Assembly: GCA_029834535.1 (NCBI GenBank)
Contig: JAQMWT010000078.1
Location: forward strand, 176,264-240,263
Direction of reading: 5' to 3'
DNA length: 64,000 nucleotides
Source: Chrysophaeum taylorii
Taxonomy: Eukaryota; Sar; Pelagophyceae; Pelagomonadales; Pelagomonadaceae
The notes beneath the pieces are model-generated. The model did not search any database. It was not told the origin of the DNA and worked only from the letters and a program-made list of their open reading frames with translations. This document shows, one piece after another, positions 20,205-30,120 of the stretch. The position numbers and the translations under genes were made by a program. Each line of letters opens with the position of its first letter. Within the stretch, counting starts at the first letter, position 1.

Positions 20205-20630
20205 ATGTCCCGCGGAAGCAGTCGGGTCTCGGTGCGGCTGCAGAGTCTCTACGCGACCGGGGAGCAGAAGAACGGAAAGGAAGACTGGCTCCGTGCTTCG
20301 CGAGGTCTCAAGGCTCGCAAATGGGTGAAGAAACCAAAGCTCATGGGGTCAGGGTTTTGGATCCCGGTCTGGCAGCCCCTCGAGCAGAAAGACCCAACGC
20401 CTGCGCTCCTCGAGCTCAAGGATCGCCCGCCGCCCTCTGTCACGCGTGGGAAAAAACGGCGACGGACAACTGTCGAACCGCCGGAGCGCATTACGCAATC
20501 TTGCAGTTCACAAGACGAAGACACCGAATCGCGCGCCGCGTCGGCGGTGCCCGAACTCCCCCGCGAGTCCTCCTCGGAGCTCATGGCGGACTCCGCCGCA
20601 CCATCACTGCTCATGGACGAGTCGGCATGA
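20205..20630 (+). CDS. Hypothetical basic/serine-rich protein (doubtful)
   Basis: The frame opens upstream of 20154; the first ATG is at 20205. A basic segment (RASRGLKARKWVKKPKLMG followed by SGFWIPVWQPL) is succeeded by a KKRRR stretch and an acidic Ser-rich tail. No family is recognised. The opposite strand is also open over much of it. Coding status is uncertain because the surroundings are decayed. Confidence 0.25.
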   Translation: MSRGSSRVSVRLQSLYATGEQKNGKEDWLRASRGLKARKWVKKPKLMGSGFWIPVWQPLEQKDPTPALLELKDRPPPSVTRGKKRRRTTVEPPERITQSCSSQDEDTESRAASAVPELPRESSSELMADSAAPSLLMDESA

Positions 20631-20699
20631 CATGGCAGTGGTGGATTGACATCAGTCGACCGCCGGGTGGTCCCCAGGATGCCTGCTGACAAGCAGGCC

Positions 20700-21187
20700 T
20701 AAACTTGGAGATTGGTGGGGACCTCAAATTATTCGGGGGGCTTGGGCAACTAGTTGAGATTGGTTGTGATGGTGTCCAGGAGGTCCTGATTTTGTGTCTA
20801 CACTTTTATATCCTACGAAGATTCGACGATGCGACGGGTTTTTGTGGCCCCTCCGTTCATCTTAGTCATTCGTAGCCTCGTTACCATAGCCTGTCGTAGG
20901 CGCGTTATGAGCAGCAGGGCGGCGCGTGAGCGCGAGGACAACGAGGACAACGGCGGCGTCGCCGACAGAGCCAACCGACGTCTTTCTTGGAGATCTTCTT
21001 CGACGACGACAAATCTTCGACGCTCCCATCATCGTCCAAAGCGGAAACATCGCCGTCCAAATCCGTCAGGCAGAAGCACGGGAGGTTGTCGCTGCAGTCT
21101 GTCGCCGACAGCGTCCTCCTCAAGAAACGAGATGCGCGCGAACTTGAAGTCAACCTTCTCGAAGCCAGGAGTGCCCGGATCGATGGG
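20700..21187. other. No gene recognised
   Basis: Short overlapping frames on both strands with low-complexity Ser/Arg/Asp composition. Nothing supportable. Confidence 0.4.
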
Positions 21188-22017
21188 CTAGCAGCCGGGC
21201 GGGAGACTGCCAGCAAGGGGGATCGGGTAGTCCTCGATGATAGCGAGAACACCGTTTGAAGAATTTTGGTAGCGCGCGTTGTAGTAGCCGTCGATCATCG
21301 CACGAGCCGGCACACTTTTCCATCGTTTAAAAAACCGATCATCCCAAAGCGCCCCGTTGGTGCTGATCGCGTACGTTCGACACGACCGTCGTATCGTTGC
21401 CTACCTCACCGGCAGCGGGCGCGACGAGAGCTGGCGTGGGCGTTGGTATTTTGGTCGATGCTGACGCGGGCGCAACGAACCTCGGACGGCTAGGGCAGTG
21501 AGGCCTCGGACATTTTGACAGTCTCACACCCCGAGGCCCAGCCAAGAAACAGCGAAAGATCCAAGACTTCGATGGGCTCGACGAGCGGCTCGCCTTCGAC
21601 CGTAACGTTAGAGAGCGTCTTTCGCGAAGCGCAAGAGCCGTCGCAAGAGTCGTCGCATGCGCAGCGGCCGAAGGTCAGATCGAATGTGACACCAGAGATA
21701 GCGGAAGCGTAGATATGACCGACGAGTGTCTCGCCAGGTACGTCCATCGAGCAGCGCTCGATCTCGACGCTGTCGAGGTCTAAGACCGCCGACCGTTCCG
21801 TGCTGCGCGCCGACGCTCGAGATATACGTGGGTGCGTGCGCATGATAACATCAAAGGGAACACGATCGATTCGCCCAGGCGTGGTCGCAAGACTGTCGGA
21901 AACGCTCTTGCCACATCCAGCGCCGTGGTCAGCTTTCTTTTCGACGACAGCTTTTTTGCTTGCTCGCGCGCGCTCGACTGGTGTCCGCTCGCTCGCGTGG
22001 TTGCGACGATGAGCCAT
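21188..22017 (-). CDS. Hypothetical protein, probably spliced, with one unresolved frame break
   Basis: Starts at an ATG (complement of 22015-22017). The first frame includes VLDLDSVEIERCSMDVPGE and a Cys-rich CACDDSCDGSC cluster, and runs to a stop at 21490. A GTGTGA donor at 21529 and a CCTAG acceptor at 21490 would remove a 40-nt intron and continue into PRFVAPASASTKIPTPTP. A later stretch in a third frame (NGALWDDRFFKRWKSVPARA, then YYNARYQNSSNGVLAIIEDY) ends at TAG 21188-21190 and looks coding. I could not join it with a clean splice, so either a frameshift or an unrecognised intron separates them. Family unknown. Confidence 0.4.
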
Positions 22018-22570
22018 GATGCTTTTTCTAGTAAAATCAGAACCCTTGCGTGGCCGCCGGGAGTCTCCGTCGCGGTCGCTGTTCCAAGCCTGGCGTTAAA
22101 TCGAGACACGAGAAGATTTTCGGCAAGATCAGAAACCGTCGAGTCTTCAGCCCGTCCGCCAAAGCGATTCGCTTCACTTCCCACCCGAGTGAGCACAGGA
22201 AAAAATACAGCTATACACAATACAGCGCCCTGCTTGGCGACGCCCGATCTTCTTCGCCTTGGACACCGATAAAGTATATGCGCGCGGTACTACGCCTGGG
22301 AGAGAGCTCGCGGAGACCCGTGCGCATTGGGAGGACGCTCCGCTGAGCCTCTGGCGCCTCCGGCCCCGAGCCGCGCGGCCTCCGACCTTCCTTGCCTCCC
22401 GCGGAGCATCTGGCCTCACCAGATGTTCGGATTCCGCGTTTCACCTACCCACAGCAATTATTACCCGGTCATCGTGTCAGAAAAACGTCGCGTGCCACAA
22501 AGTAGTGCCACGTATTTAGACCCTACTGTTGTCAGGGCGCTGTTTTCGTCTTTCTGCTTTCTTCGCGAAC

Positions 22571-23270
22571 ATGACCGTCGCACTGTGCCTGACCGAAGGA
22601 TGTGTGTCTCCGGTGGGACGAATCCAAACTCCTTGCTCCGTGCAGACCCCGGAGACGGTGCTGCGCCTGCCGCGCGGGCCCATCGTCGCCAGCAAGGCCC
22701 TTTCGGTGCGAGCGCCATCTTTTATGGGTCTTGCGAATGTTCCCGTAGGCACTCGAGACCCTCGCCGACGTGGCCGCGTCCGCGCTTGAGACGACACGGA
22801 AGGACGTGGCGTCCCTTGCGCAGCCGTGGCCGCCGCGCGCGAGGACGTTTCCGTGTGTTCTCCGGGACATGATCGACGAGTCGCCGGACGACGTGCTACG
22901 ATGGTGCGACGACGGGTGCGCCTTCGTCGTCGCCGACACCCAGGCCTTCTGCGCAACCGTCCTGCCCAAGTACTTTCGCCACGGCCGGCTGACCTCGTTC
23001 CAGCGCCAACTCTCGTTCTACCAGTTTAGACGCGCCCGACTCGCCAAGAACGGCGGCCCAATCTACCCGTCGACAAGAAACGGCTCGCCCCTCGCCTACC
23101 ACCACCCGCTCTTTGCCCGTCACAGCAACGAGCAGCAGCTCCGCGCGATGACGCGCCGCCCCCGGCCACAACGGCGCCTGGAACAGGAAGAAGACGTCGC
23201 GCGTCGCTCGCGCCGGGGATCCCGAATGCGCTCTTCCTCCGTTGGTCTTTTTCCCCAAGTGAGTGATTGA
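22571..23270 (+). CDS. Heat-shock-factor-type (HSF) transcription factor
   Basis: The HSF DNA-binding domain is clear: FPCVLRDMIDESPDDVLRWC, FVVADTQAFCATVLPKYFRH, LTSFQRQLSFYQFRRARL and the YHHPLFARH end of the winged helix. The recognition helix SFQRQL matches the SFVRQL class. The frame with the domain has no upstream ATG. A 43-nt intron (22706-22748, GTGCGA...CGTAG) joins it in frame to an exon starting at ATG 22571, giving about 218 residues. A further GTGAGT donor at 23259 with a CTCTCGGCAG acceptor ending at 23389 could replace the last few residues by a Pro-rich tail ending near 23464. No heptad oligomerisation domain is visible, so the protein is very short for an HSF, as is common in heterokont HSF families. 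Confidence 0.85.
22706..22748 (+). other. 43-nt intron in the HSF gene
   Basis: GTGCGAGCGC donor and TTCCCGTAG acceptor. Removal is phase 0 and joins VASKALS to ALETLADVAAS, supplying the only in-frame ATG for the HSF domain. Confidence 0.7.
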
Positions 23271-23604
23271 AAGACACCCACCATCCTAAATCGGCGTGCG
23301 TGATCCATCGGGGTTGTGCCCCTTGGGTTCGGTTGAATATCCCGAATCGGCAAGAAAATTAATATGGTCTCCTCCTCCTCTCTCGGCAGCTCACACCATT
23401 CATCCATCCAGACCCTATCGTTCCTTGGAACACCCACCCACCCACCCACCCACCCACAAAATGACAAATAACCAGTTTGCTAGCTCCCATGGAGCCAGGT
23501 ACCAACGTCTGACTGACTGATTCACTGGCCCATCTGACCAAACACTCTTTGCCCCACAACCAACCAACAAAAATGGCCGAATGTAGGGTAATTAATTATT
23601 TATT
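23271..23604. other. Intergenic with a CCCA microsatellite
   Basis: Contains a (CACC)n run at about 23431-23457. The first part may be an intron and last exon of the HSF gene. Confidence 0.5.
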
Positions 23605-24663
23605 ATGGAGGCAGGATTGACGGTCGGCGCGCTGCGCGCGTTGCTGCGGCGCGCGGCGCCGGGTTCGTTCGGGAGCACCCGGGTCGCCCCATTACTTTGC
23701 GGTGCTTTGCGGACATTCCTGCCGAGCGGCGATCCCGAGTCGATGAGACGGCTGCGGCGGGAGCTGATCGCGCCGACTGAGCGGTTTCGGACCGACGCGG
23801 CGTTGTGGGCGCCGCACGCGCGCGTCAAGGCCTTCGTGCGCAAGCACTTCCTCGACAGTCAGTATCGCGGGACGGAGCGGTACAAGCGGGCCGTCGAAGT
23901 GCTGCGGAGCGAGGCGCTTCCGAGCCGTAGGCAGGTCTTCGACTTGTTTGGACTGGGAAATTGGAGACGCGGGAGACCCGAGGACGAGCACGCCCGGAAG
24001 CGCGCGTTGCTGCGGTCGCTCGCGGAGGACGACGACACCTCGGGTCTGTCGCTCGAGGACGTGATCGAGGTCGCCGGGGGGTGCGTCTCGGGCAGAAACG
24101 AGTTCAACTCCTACTGCGAGAACCACGAGATCTATGATATTCTGACGCGCGAGTTCGTCAACGCCCTCGCCGCCGTGGTGCGGGGTGAAAGAAGAGTTCT
24201 CGAAGTCGGCGCGGGCGACGGCCGCCTTTCCCATCACTTGAGGGAATGCGGCGTCGACTGCGTCGCGACTGACTCGGGCGGGTGGCGCATCCCGCGCCGC
24301 TTTCCCGTTGAAGGTCTCGACGTCGAGGCCGCCCTCGCCAAGCACCGTCCCAGCGTCGTCTTGGCCTCGTGGATGCCGTCGGGCGACGACTGGACGGCCG
24401 CCATCAGGGCTACGCCTTCCGTCGACGCGTACGTCCTCGTCGGCGAGGTCGACGCCGGCGCTTGCGGTCACCCATGGCGCACCTGGGGCTACGAGGAGGA
24501 GGAGGAGGAGAGGTCCCACGGACCCTCCCCCCCTTACGAAGTCGACGGATTCGACCGCGCCGAGGCGACCGAGTGCTCGGCGCTCCAGCTTTGTCGCTAC
24601 GACTGCGAAGCCTTCGTGGGCAACTCCAAAACTACCGTGTTCCGTCGACGATCGATGAGGTAA
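23605..24663 (+). CDS. SAM-dependent methyltransferase-like protein
   Basis: A 352-residue protein from an ATG. The C-terminal half is a class I methyltransferase fold: motif I RVLEVGAGDGRLSHHL at about 197-211, an acidic strand CVATDSGGW, then SVVLASWMPSGDDW and a final NSKTTVFRRR strand. NEFNSYCENHEIYDILTREF just before motif I resembles the entry helix of this group. The N-terminal ~150 residues are Arg/Leu-rich and unassigned. The substrate cannot be told. A Glu-rich loop lies near residue 295. It has its own promoter region and is convergent with the downstream membrane protein gene. Confidence 0.7.
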   Translation: MEAGLTVGALRALLRRAAPGSFGSTRVAPLLCGALRTFLPSGDPESMRRLRRELIAPTERFRTDAALWAPHARVKAFVRKHFLDSQYRGTERYKRAVEVLRSEALPSRRQVFDLFGLGNWRRGRPEDEHARKRALLRSLAEDDDTSGLSLEDVIEVAGGCVSGRNEFNSYCENHEIYDILTREFVNALAAVVRGERRVLEVGAGDGRLSHHLRECGVDCVATDSGGWRIPRRFPVEGLDVEAALAKHRPSVVLASWMPSGDDWTAAIRATPSVDAYVLVGEVDAGACGHPWRTWGYEEEEEERSHGPSPPYEVDGFDRAEATECSALQLCRYDCEAFVGNSKTTVFRRRSMR

Positions 24664-24757
24664 CGTCGTTGTGGTAAGTAATTGTATTGTTTCGGCGGAC
24701 ACGACGGCAGCGGCGGGGTAGATACCTCGAAAAGAGAGATGGTGCTAGTAAAAATAC

Positions 24758-25411
24758 TCACAAATCGCCGTTCGAAGAACCTTGCCTTCTCGAGCTTCCC
24801 ACTTGGGGGTGGTGGTCGTGCTTGGTCGCCGTGCGGCCTTCGAGCGGCGACGTCCGCCTGGTCTCGTAGAGCGAGACGAGGCTCGCGAAGAAGAAGCTGG
24901 AGGCGCCGATAGTGTAAAAGATCCAAATAATTTCGGATCGAGCGTAGCCGCCGGAGAAGAAGAAGAGCGCGCCGACGAAGGTAAGAGAATCGAGGAGCCA
25001 TTCGCTTCGAGGGAGCGATGCGAGCCGACGAAGGGCCGCGAGCATGAAGAAGAGCGAGCCGACCTCGAAGAAGAGGCGGCCGAGGAAAGGCGATTCGACG
25101 GCGGGGATAAAATACACCGAACCGCAGACGTAAAAGGCCGACCCGAACAGCAAGAGGAGCGAGGCGAAATTATTCTTGGAGAGGATACTCAAGTCTATGG
25201 CGTCGGCCATAACGAACATCGTCGAAGCCGCCGCGTACAGGATGCCCGCGAGAGTCAGCGTCTTGCGGTTGGCAGCGAACGGGGCGTACAACGGGCTCGC
25301 GACCACATAGGTCGTCGCACCGACAACCATCAGCACAGAGCCCAACCTATTGTCTTGATACCCGATACCCATACGTAAATAATCAGGACCATTGATTATT
25401 AGTCTTGTCAT
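24758..25411 (-). CDS. Multi-pass membrane protein, YrhK-like
   Basis: The frame extends to 25468, but that first codon is GTG; ATG 25411 gives 217 residues. Six or so hydrophobic helices are visible, e.g. LGSVLMVVGATTYVVASPLY, LLLLFGSAFYVCGSVYFIPA, LFFEVGSLFFMLAALRRL and IIWIFYTIGASSFFFASLVS. Repeated 'GS-x-x-F-x-x-GS' patterns resemble the YrhK domain found in algal and bacterial membrane proteins. No transport or enzymatic function can be assigned. The C-terminal tail is polar and basic, probably cytosolic. The 3' end is 94 bp from the convergent methyltransferase. Confidence 0.6.
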   Translation of the reverse strand: MTRLIINGPDYLRMGIGYQDNRLGSVLMVVGATTYVVASPLYAPFAANRKTLTLAGILYAAASTMFVMADAIDLSILSKNNFASLLLLFGSAFYVCGSVYFIPAVESPFLGRLFFEVGSLFFMLAALRRLASLPRSEWLLDSLTFVGALFFFSGGYARSEIIWIFYTIGASSFFFASLVSLYETRRTSPLEGRTATKHDHHPQVGSSRRQGSSNGDL

Positions 25412-25641
25412 ATCCTCTCGAAAGTATTCTAAACGGACATGAAACGGACATATTTGTGAACACAACACAAGTTTTCGGGATGTTTTTGCGCGCTAATCGC
25501 TTTCGCGATACTTTTTTTTCGTGCATGGGATGCTGCTAGCCGTTCACAATTTTGAATTATGTCTGCTAGCCGTTGCCGACTTCCAAGAATTCCGAGAACG
25601 GTGGAATAATATGTCCTCCGAATCAGGCTATGCTTGAAAGA

Positions 25642-25720
25642 GACACCAAGTGCGGCTTTTGCTCCCCAAACTCGCGAGATCTTCGCGCGGCTCCGTCGGC
25701 ACGCTTCCCGCCGAGAGCTT
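25642..25720 (+). mobile_element. Short hAT transposase fragment (second copy)
   Basis: About 79 bp match the hAT block at 15197-15273 (opposite strand) at roughly 80 percent by eye, with a 1-2 nt indel. Both begin GACACCAAGTGCGGCTT and end GCCGAGAGCTT. Translated in the matching frame it reads LPKLARSSRGSVGTLPAES against LPKFARSSCGSIGTLPAES. It overlaps the 5' part of the following open frame, showing that the extreme N-terminus of that frame is transposon-derived or non-coding. Confidence 0.65.
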
Positions 25721-25734
25721 GCTTCTGTGGGTAC

Positions 25735-26441
25735 ATGTTACGCATGGTCTCGCTCGAGAGCTTCCAGCTCAAGCCGAAAGGTCTCGAGGGCGAGACGCTC
25801 TTCGATAACATGTCCAGATTCGCCCGCCGTACCGAAGATATTTTCGAGCCGGTCGGGCGCCTCGGCCTCGAGGTGACCGAGGTGCAGAAGAAGATCCTCA
25901 AGCCGACGGCCCAGGACCTGACGTGCCGCGAGATCCTGAGAGACGCCGGCGGCGAAGGGGCGACGCGGAAGCTCGCCGCGCGCGAGCTCGACGCCCTCGG
26001 CATCGTCAAGGCGCACTGCGGCGTCGCCAACGAGACCGTATCGCCCGGCTCGAACGCGCAGCGAGACTCGCCTCTTCGGTCTCCGAAATTACGCGCATCA
26101 GCCAAGCGGCGAAAAAATCGAGAAGCTCAGCAAGCCAGTCTACTCGACCTCGCGCCCAAGGCGGCCGCCAAACTCAAATCCAAAGGCAGCGACGTCTTAA
26201 AGATCACGGTCCGCGAGATCACCTCCATCCTCGGCCGCTACTTCGGCGTAGCCGGGCCCAAGGGCGACAAAGCGGCCCACGTCAAGGCCCTGCAGGACGC
26301 GCCATTGAGGCCAAACCTGACGCCCTCAGCGCGGTTCAGTTGGCCGACACCGGCACGCCCGACCCGGACGCCGAGCCCGACGACGACGACGATAACGACG
26401 AAAAAATAGGCCGGTTCTTGTTAATTAGGTCTGGTTCTTAA
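25735..26441 (+). pseudogene. Unknown helical protein with a frame break
   Basis: The likely start is ATG 25735 or 25744, because upstream sequence matches hAT debris. The first frame has two helical segments (LGLEVTEVQKKILKPTAQDL, and VREITSILGRYFGVAGPKGD). Near 26303-26308 the frame seems to shift: GACGCGCCATTGAG reads as DAPL in the first frame, but dropping one GC gives DAIEAKPDALSAVQLADTG and an acidic tail ending DDDDDNDEK, stopping at 26441. A two-base GC duplication explains it. It is either a young pseudogene or a sequence error. No family recognised. Confidence 0.45.
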
Positions 26442-26496
26442 TTGTAGGTTTATTATGCTAATAACAAAAAACGACTTGAAAACAACGCTGGCGTAC

Positions 26497-27886
26497 CTAC
26501 CTACTCGGGGAGCCGCCAAAAAAAACTGGGAGCGCGTTCTCCTCGTCTTCCGGCGGCGGCGGCGGCGGTTCCTGCAGGGGGCCCACCTCTTTGAGGAGCG
26601 CCTCCTCTTCTCGAGGCACCGATGGGCCCCTGTGGCGAAAAGAAGTCCGCAACAACTGGGGTAAGAAAAAAAAGGACGCACCGTTGTTGTTGTTGTTGTG
26701 AGAGGTATGGCCGTATCGAGTCGACGATGGCGGCGAGGGGAAGAGTGGCGTCCCGGACGAGAAGGGTAATCGCGTCGTTCTCGTCGGACGTGGGGGGCTC
26801 GAGGGCCTCGAACTGGGACGTAACGAGGGAGGCGGGCATGAAGTGGTCAGCGCGAGCTCGGACGCGATCCGCGACGAGGGCGGGGGTCGCCCGCAAGTAC
26901 ACCAAAACGAGGCGGCGGCGAGCTCGTCGGGCGGCGGTGGCAAGGACGGCGCGGTACTTGGCTTTGAGGGCAGAGCACGCGAGGACGACGCCATCAGTGT
27001 CGCTCAGCGCGCGACCGCAGGCGTCGAGCCAGGACGCGCGGTCGTCGTCGGTGAGCGGCTCGGCCGAGGTCATCTTGGCCACGTTCGCCGGCGGGTGGAG
27101 GTCGTCGCCGTCGACGAACGAAGACCCCCCCAGCGCCTTTCCAACGGCCGTCTTGCCTACTCCGCAGACGCCACAGACGACGACGCAGGGCGGAAACGGC
27201 TTTCCGAGCGCGTAGAGGACGACGTCGTCTTCGAGATCGATCGCGTCGAAGGTATCGAAGGTCGCTTTGCAGCGGGTCTCAAACCTGGCGTAGGCACGTC
27301 GGCGACCGACCGAGGTGTCGATCGCGACGAGCGCGAGGCCGCCGGGCGCGAGGAGGCGCCGCGCGGTCTCCACGAAGGGCGCGACGAGCGGCTCGTCGTA
27401 GACGCAGTCCGAGGCGACCACCACGTCGAACGGCGCGACCACCGGAGTCGAGGGGTCGCGCCAATCGAGAACCTGTGCCGTCGCGGGGACGCCGTTCTCA
27501 TTTATGGCGCTTCGAATTGCTTCGATCCGAAAAGACCTGTCGGTGATGGTGGCCGTCGCGCCTAAAAGCGCGCACGCGACGCCCACCAGGCCCGTACCGC
27601 CGCCGAGCTCGACCACGCGCTTTCCCCTGACAACAACACTGTCGCGGCGTGATATGTACCGCGCCAGCGCGATCGCGCCGTCCCAGACGGCGGCGCCCGT
27701 TTCGCTCGTCGATTCGGTCAATTCACTAGGATCCCCTTCAACGCCGCGGACCTGTCGCAGCGGCTCGGGCCGGACCCGCACCGCGAGGTTGTCGCGTAGC
27801 GGGACCACGCACACCCCGTCGCTCCCCTTGCACGCCTCCGCGAGGCTTGACGGCGCCAGGATTGGCCGCAGCCCGAGCTCTTCCAT
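26497..27886 (-). CDS. Fusion: METTL21-type methyltransferase + gluconokinase
   Basis: About 445 residues after removing one 52-nt intron. The start is ATG 27886 (MEELGLRPILAPSS); the upstream extension is AT-rich. Residues 1-220 are a Methyltransf_16 domain: ETGAAVWDGAIALARYI, VVELGGGTGLVGVACALLGA (motif I, near 90) and VVASDCVYDEPLVAPFVETA (DxxY region, near 158). This group methylates lysines of proteins. Residues about 230-400 are a gluconokinase: P-loop GVCGVGKTAVGKALG (near 236), FVDGDDLHPPANVAKM, PLTDDDRASWLDACGRAL, CSALKAKYRAVLA and ADHFMPASLVTSQFEALEPP. It phosphorylates gluconate to 6-phosphogluconate. Both active-site sets look intact. The linker is short, so this appears to be a real bifunctional polypeptide. 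The spliced C-terminus is EEEALLKEVGPLQEPPPPPP-like. Confidence 0.85.
26630..26681 (-). other. 52-nt intron in the methyltransferase-gluconokinase gene
   Basis: On the minus strand a GTGCGT donor follows the CAA (Gln) run, and a CGCCACAG acceptor ends at 26630. Without splicing the C-terminus becomes a hydrophobic then Gly/Pro-rich tail that looks like a wrong frame. Splicing yields an acidic tail ending ALPVFFGGSPSR. Confidence 0.6.
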
Positions 27887-27914
27887 AATAATAATAAGGG
27901 GAAAGTCACTAACT

Positions 27915-28012
27915 ACCATATATGTTTGGTCACCGTAAACCCATAACAAGTTTGGTCATTTAAGAGTTTAGTCAATCTGCATCTTTTGGCTGACTAAACT
28001 TGTACTCTTAGA
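27915..28012. repeat. TTTGGTCA / TGACTAAACTT motif cluster
   Basis: AT-rich stretch upstream of the fusion gene with TGTTTGGTCACC, AGTTTGGTCATT, GTTTAGTCAA and GACTAAACTTG. It is the same short motif, in both orientations, that fills 30121-30370. Confidence 0.5.
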
Positions 28013-29481
28013 GAGCAAACATACGGTTCGGTGACAACAAAACAAGGCCCGCCGTGATCAAGCTTTCAGCGGTTCTGCACTGAAGACTCCGGAGCGTCCT
28101 TCGACTTCGAAACGAACACGGTATCGATGCGGGTTTCGTCGCTCAGGTCGAGCGGGAGCGTGGTGGTAACACGCCGACGTCGGTTGACCACGACGCCGAG
28201 AAAGAAAACAAGAAGTCGCGCGCCCAGACGAAGGTAAACGACTATGAGAGATCGCCGAGTACGCTGTCGCAGCTCAGAGCGCGCAAATACGAGGGTAGTC
28301 CACTTTACTCGATCTAACCAAGATGCCAAGTTCAGCATGTGTGTTCTCGAGGCCGACTTGCAGCAGATGATGTTCGACACGGGCGGCAAGTTGACGGCGT
28401 GTACAACATGGTCTACAGCGCGACAGCGCTGTCGTTCAAGTGCTATATGCAAGATGCAGCTTTTATGTGCGTGCTGGTCGTTGTGATGTGCAAGTAGACA
28501 ATACCGTCACGTGTGCTAAAAGGCACACCTGCTCCGAACCTTCTTGCCGACAAAGATCCAGCTATCGCGCGCAGCACTTCTGCGAGGCCGTGTCGGTCCT
28601 CATCAAGGGCTTTATGGAGGGCAAGTCAGGCGGCTCGCTGGCCGGTTAGCACCCGGAAAGTCCGCGCTGGGATCGGGTTCGCTCGGTTTGGCAGAGCGCG
28701 ACGGACAGGTCGATTGTTCGTGGACCAACACGTCCGCGGCCTGCGACGCTTTTGCACGACCTCGCACAAGACCGCGCACAGTGGCGGTCCACCATCAACA
28801 AGTCCGTCCTCGTCCCTCGCCTCTGCCCCAACTGCGTGATTTTCCTCCGTGATTCCGTACCGGCTCCTGCCGGTCCGGCCTGGCTCCCATGCTCGGGAGA
28901 GGTCTGAAGTTAGTTAGTTAGTTAGCCAGTCAGGCGGCTGCGTTTGATAGACATGTGCAACAATGTCATCCGCTAAAGGCACGAGATGACGAACCGGGGT
29001 CGTTCGCTGTAGTCTGTCATAAACATCGAACTAATAAGGCGCATCCGAATAATCTTGGGCGACGACGAAACAGTGTGGTATCAGCGTTGTCTTACGCAGG
29101 CCTTGTTTGTGGATGTTGTTCTGCGAGTATTCGCATGTTGATGCGTGTGTATGGTCAAACTTGGAGGCATTCAATTTGGTGTGATCAAATTTCGAACAAT
29201 CACATCAAACTTGTCATATTTTAGACTCGTACTGATGATGACTGGGTTAGAATTACAGGGGTGGTGTCGGCAATCTTCCGGAGCGAGGCTGTCGACGTCT
29301 TGACATCCCTTCGCGCCGCAGCTTGTATTTGCCGACTTTCTCGTATAGTGCTCGACGGTGCAGCAGCAGCTCCCGGGGAGATCTTGCGGCAGGGCGGGGT
29401 TGTCGAGATGCGCGAGGAGGAGGAGGATAAGGAGGTGTTCTCTTACGGTCGTGCGAGTTGCTTATGCTGGCGTAACGGCAC
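28013..29481. other. Decayed region, possible second LINE tail
   Basis: No intact gene. On the plus strand near 28640-28850 one frame reads RSVWQSATDRSIVRG and LLHDLAQDRAQWRSTINKSV, which resembles the end of a LINE polyprotein (W-x-x-L-A-x-D-R-x-x-W-R). HFCEAVSVLIKGFMEGKSGG precedes it and is unrecognised. A further cluster of TCAAACTT motifs lies at 29151-29220. Confidence 0.3.
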
Positions 29482-29949
29482 GTGCTCGCGTTGCCGTCCC
29501 ATGATCAAGCTGGACAGCTAACTCCGGATCGGGTACGCGACGGTGAGGAACTCCTGAACGCGGTCCTGCATGGTCCCGCACAATTGTGGGACTACAATCT
29601 TTGGGTGCTCGAGGGGCGTTGCTCGCGCAGTTTCTCGAGGTCGTCGAGTTTCGCGTTCTCGACCCCGAGTCGATTATCAAAGACGCGCTCCCTCTCGGAT
29701 TTTGGGATGCAGAATGGGGTGATCCGTCTCACGCAGACCACGTAAGTCTGGTGTCCGATGTCCGCTTGTTGCTGAAGAATGACGCACGACCACGGCAACA
29801 CCATCGTGGTGAGTCGCGGTTTGGGTGGCTTCTACGAACGATGGAAGGTACGAGAATGGGCCCAGCTTAAATACGCCAAACCGTGGGAATCTGCTCTCGA
29901 GGCCGCGCGTCGCTGCCCGCTCTCCTTGCGTATCGCCGCGCTGTCTTAG
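29482..29949 (+). pseudogene. Unidentified broken reading frame
   Basis: Three frames each contribute a coding-like block in order: AVLHGPAQLWDYNLWVLEGR, then FLEVVEFRVLDPESIIKDAL with LGFWDAEWGDPSHADHVSLV, then GLGGFYERWKVREWAQLKYA, ending at TAG 29947-29949. The frame changes suggest a decayed gene or mobile element. Not recognised. Confidence 0.35.
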
Positions 29950-30120
29950 GATGGATCTCCTTCTAAGGCGGGCGGTCATGGGGGGGGGGTGCCCATGCGG
30001 CGCGTGTAACGCCACGGTAGATTCTGCGTGGCTGCAGCACCTAGCTGTCGTTTTTACAGCATTTTCGCACCAAAAGCGCTCACACGCACCTCCTTGCTTC
30101 TTAAGCTTGCTTTAAAAAGC

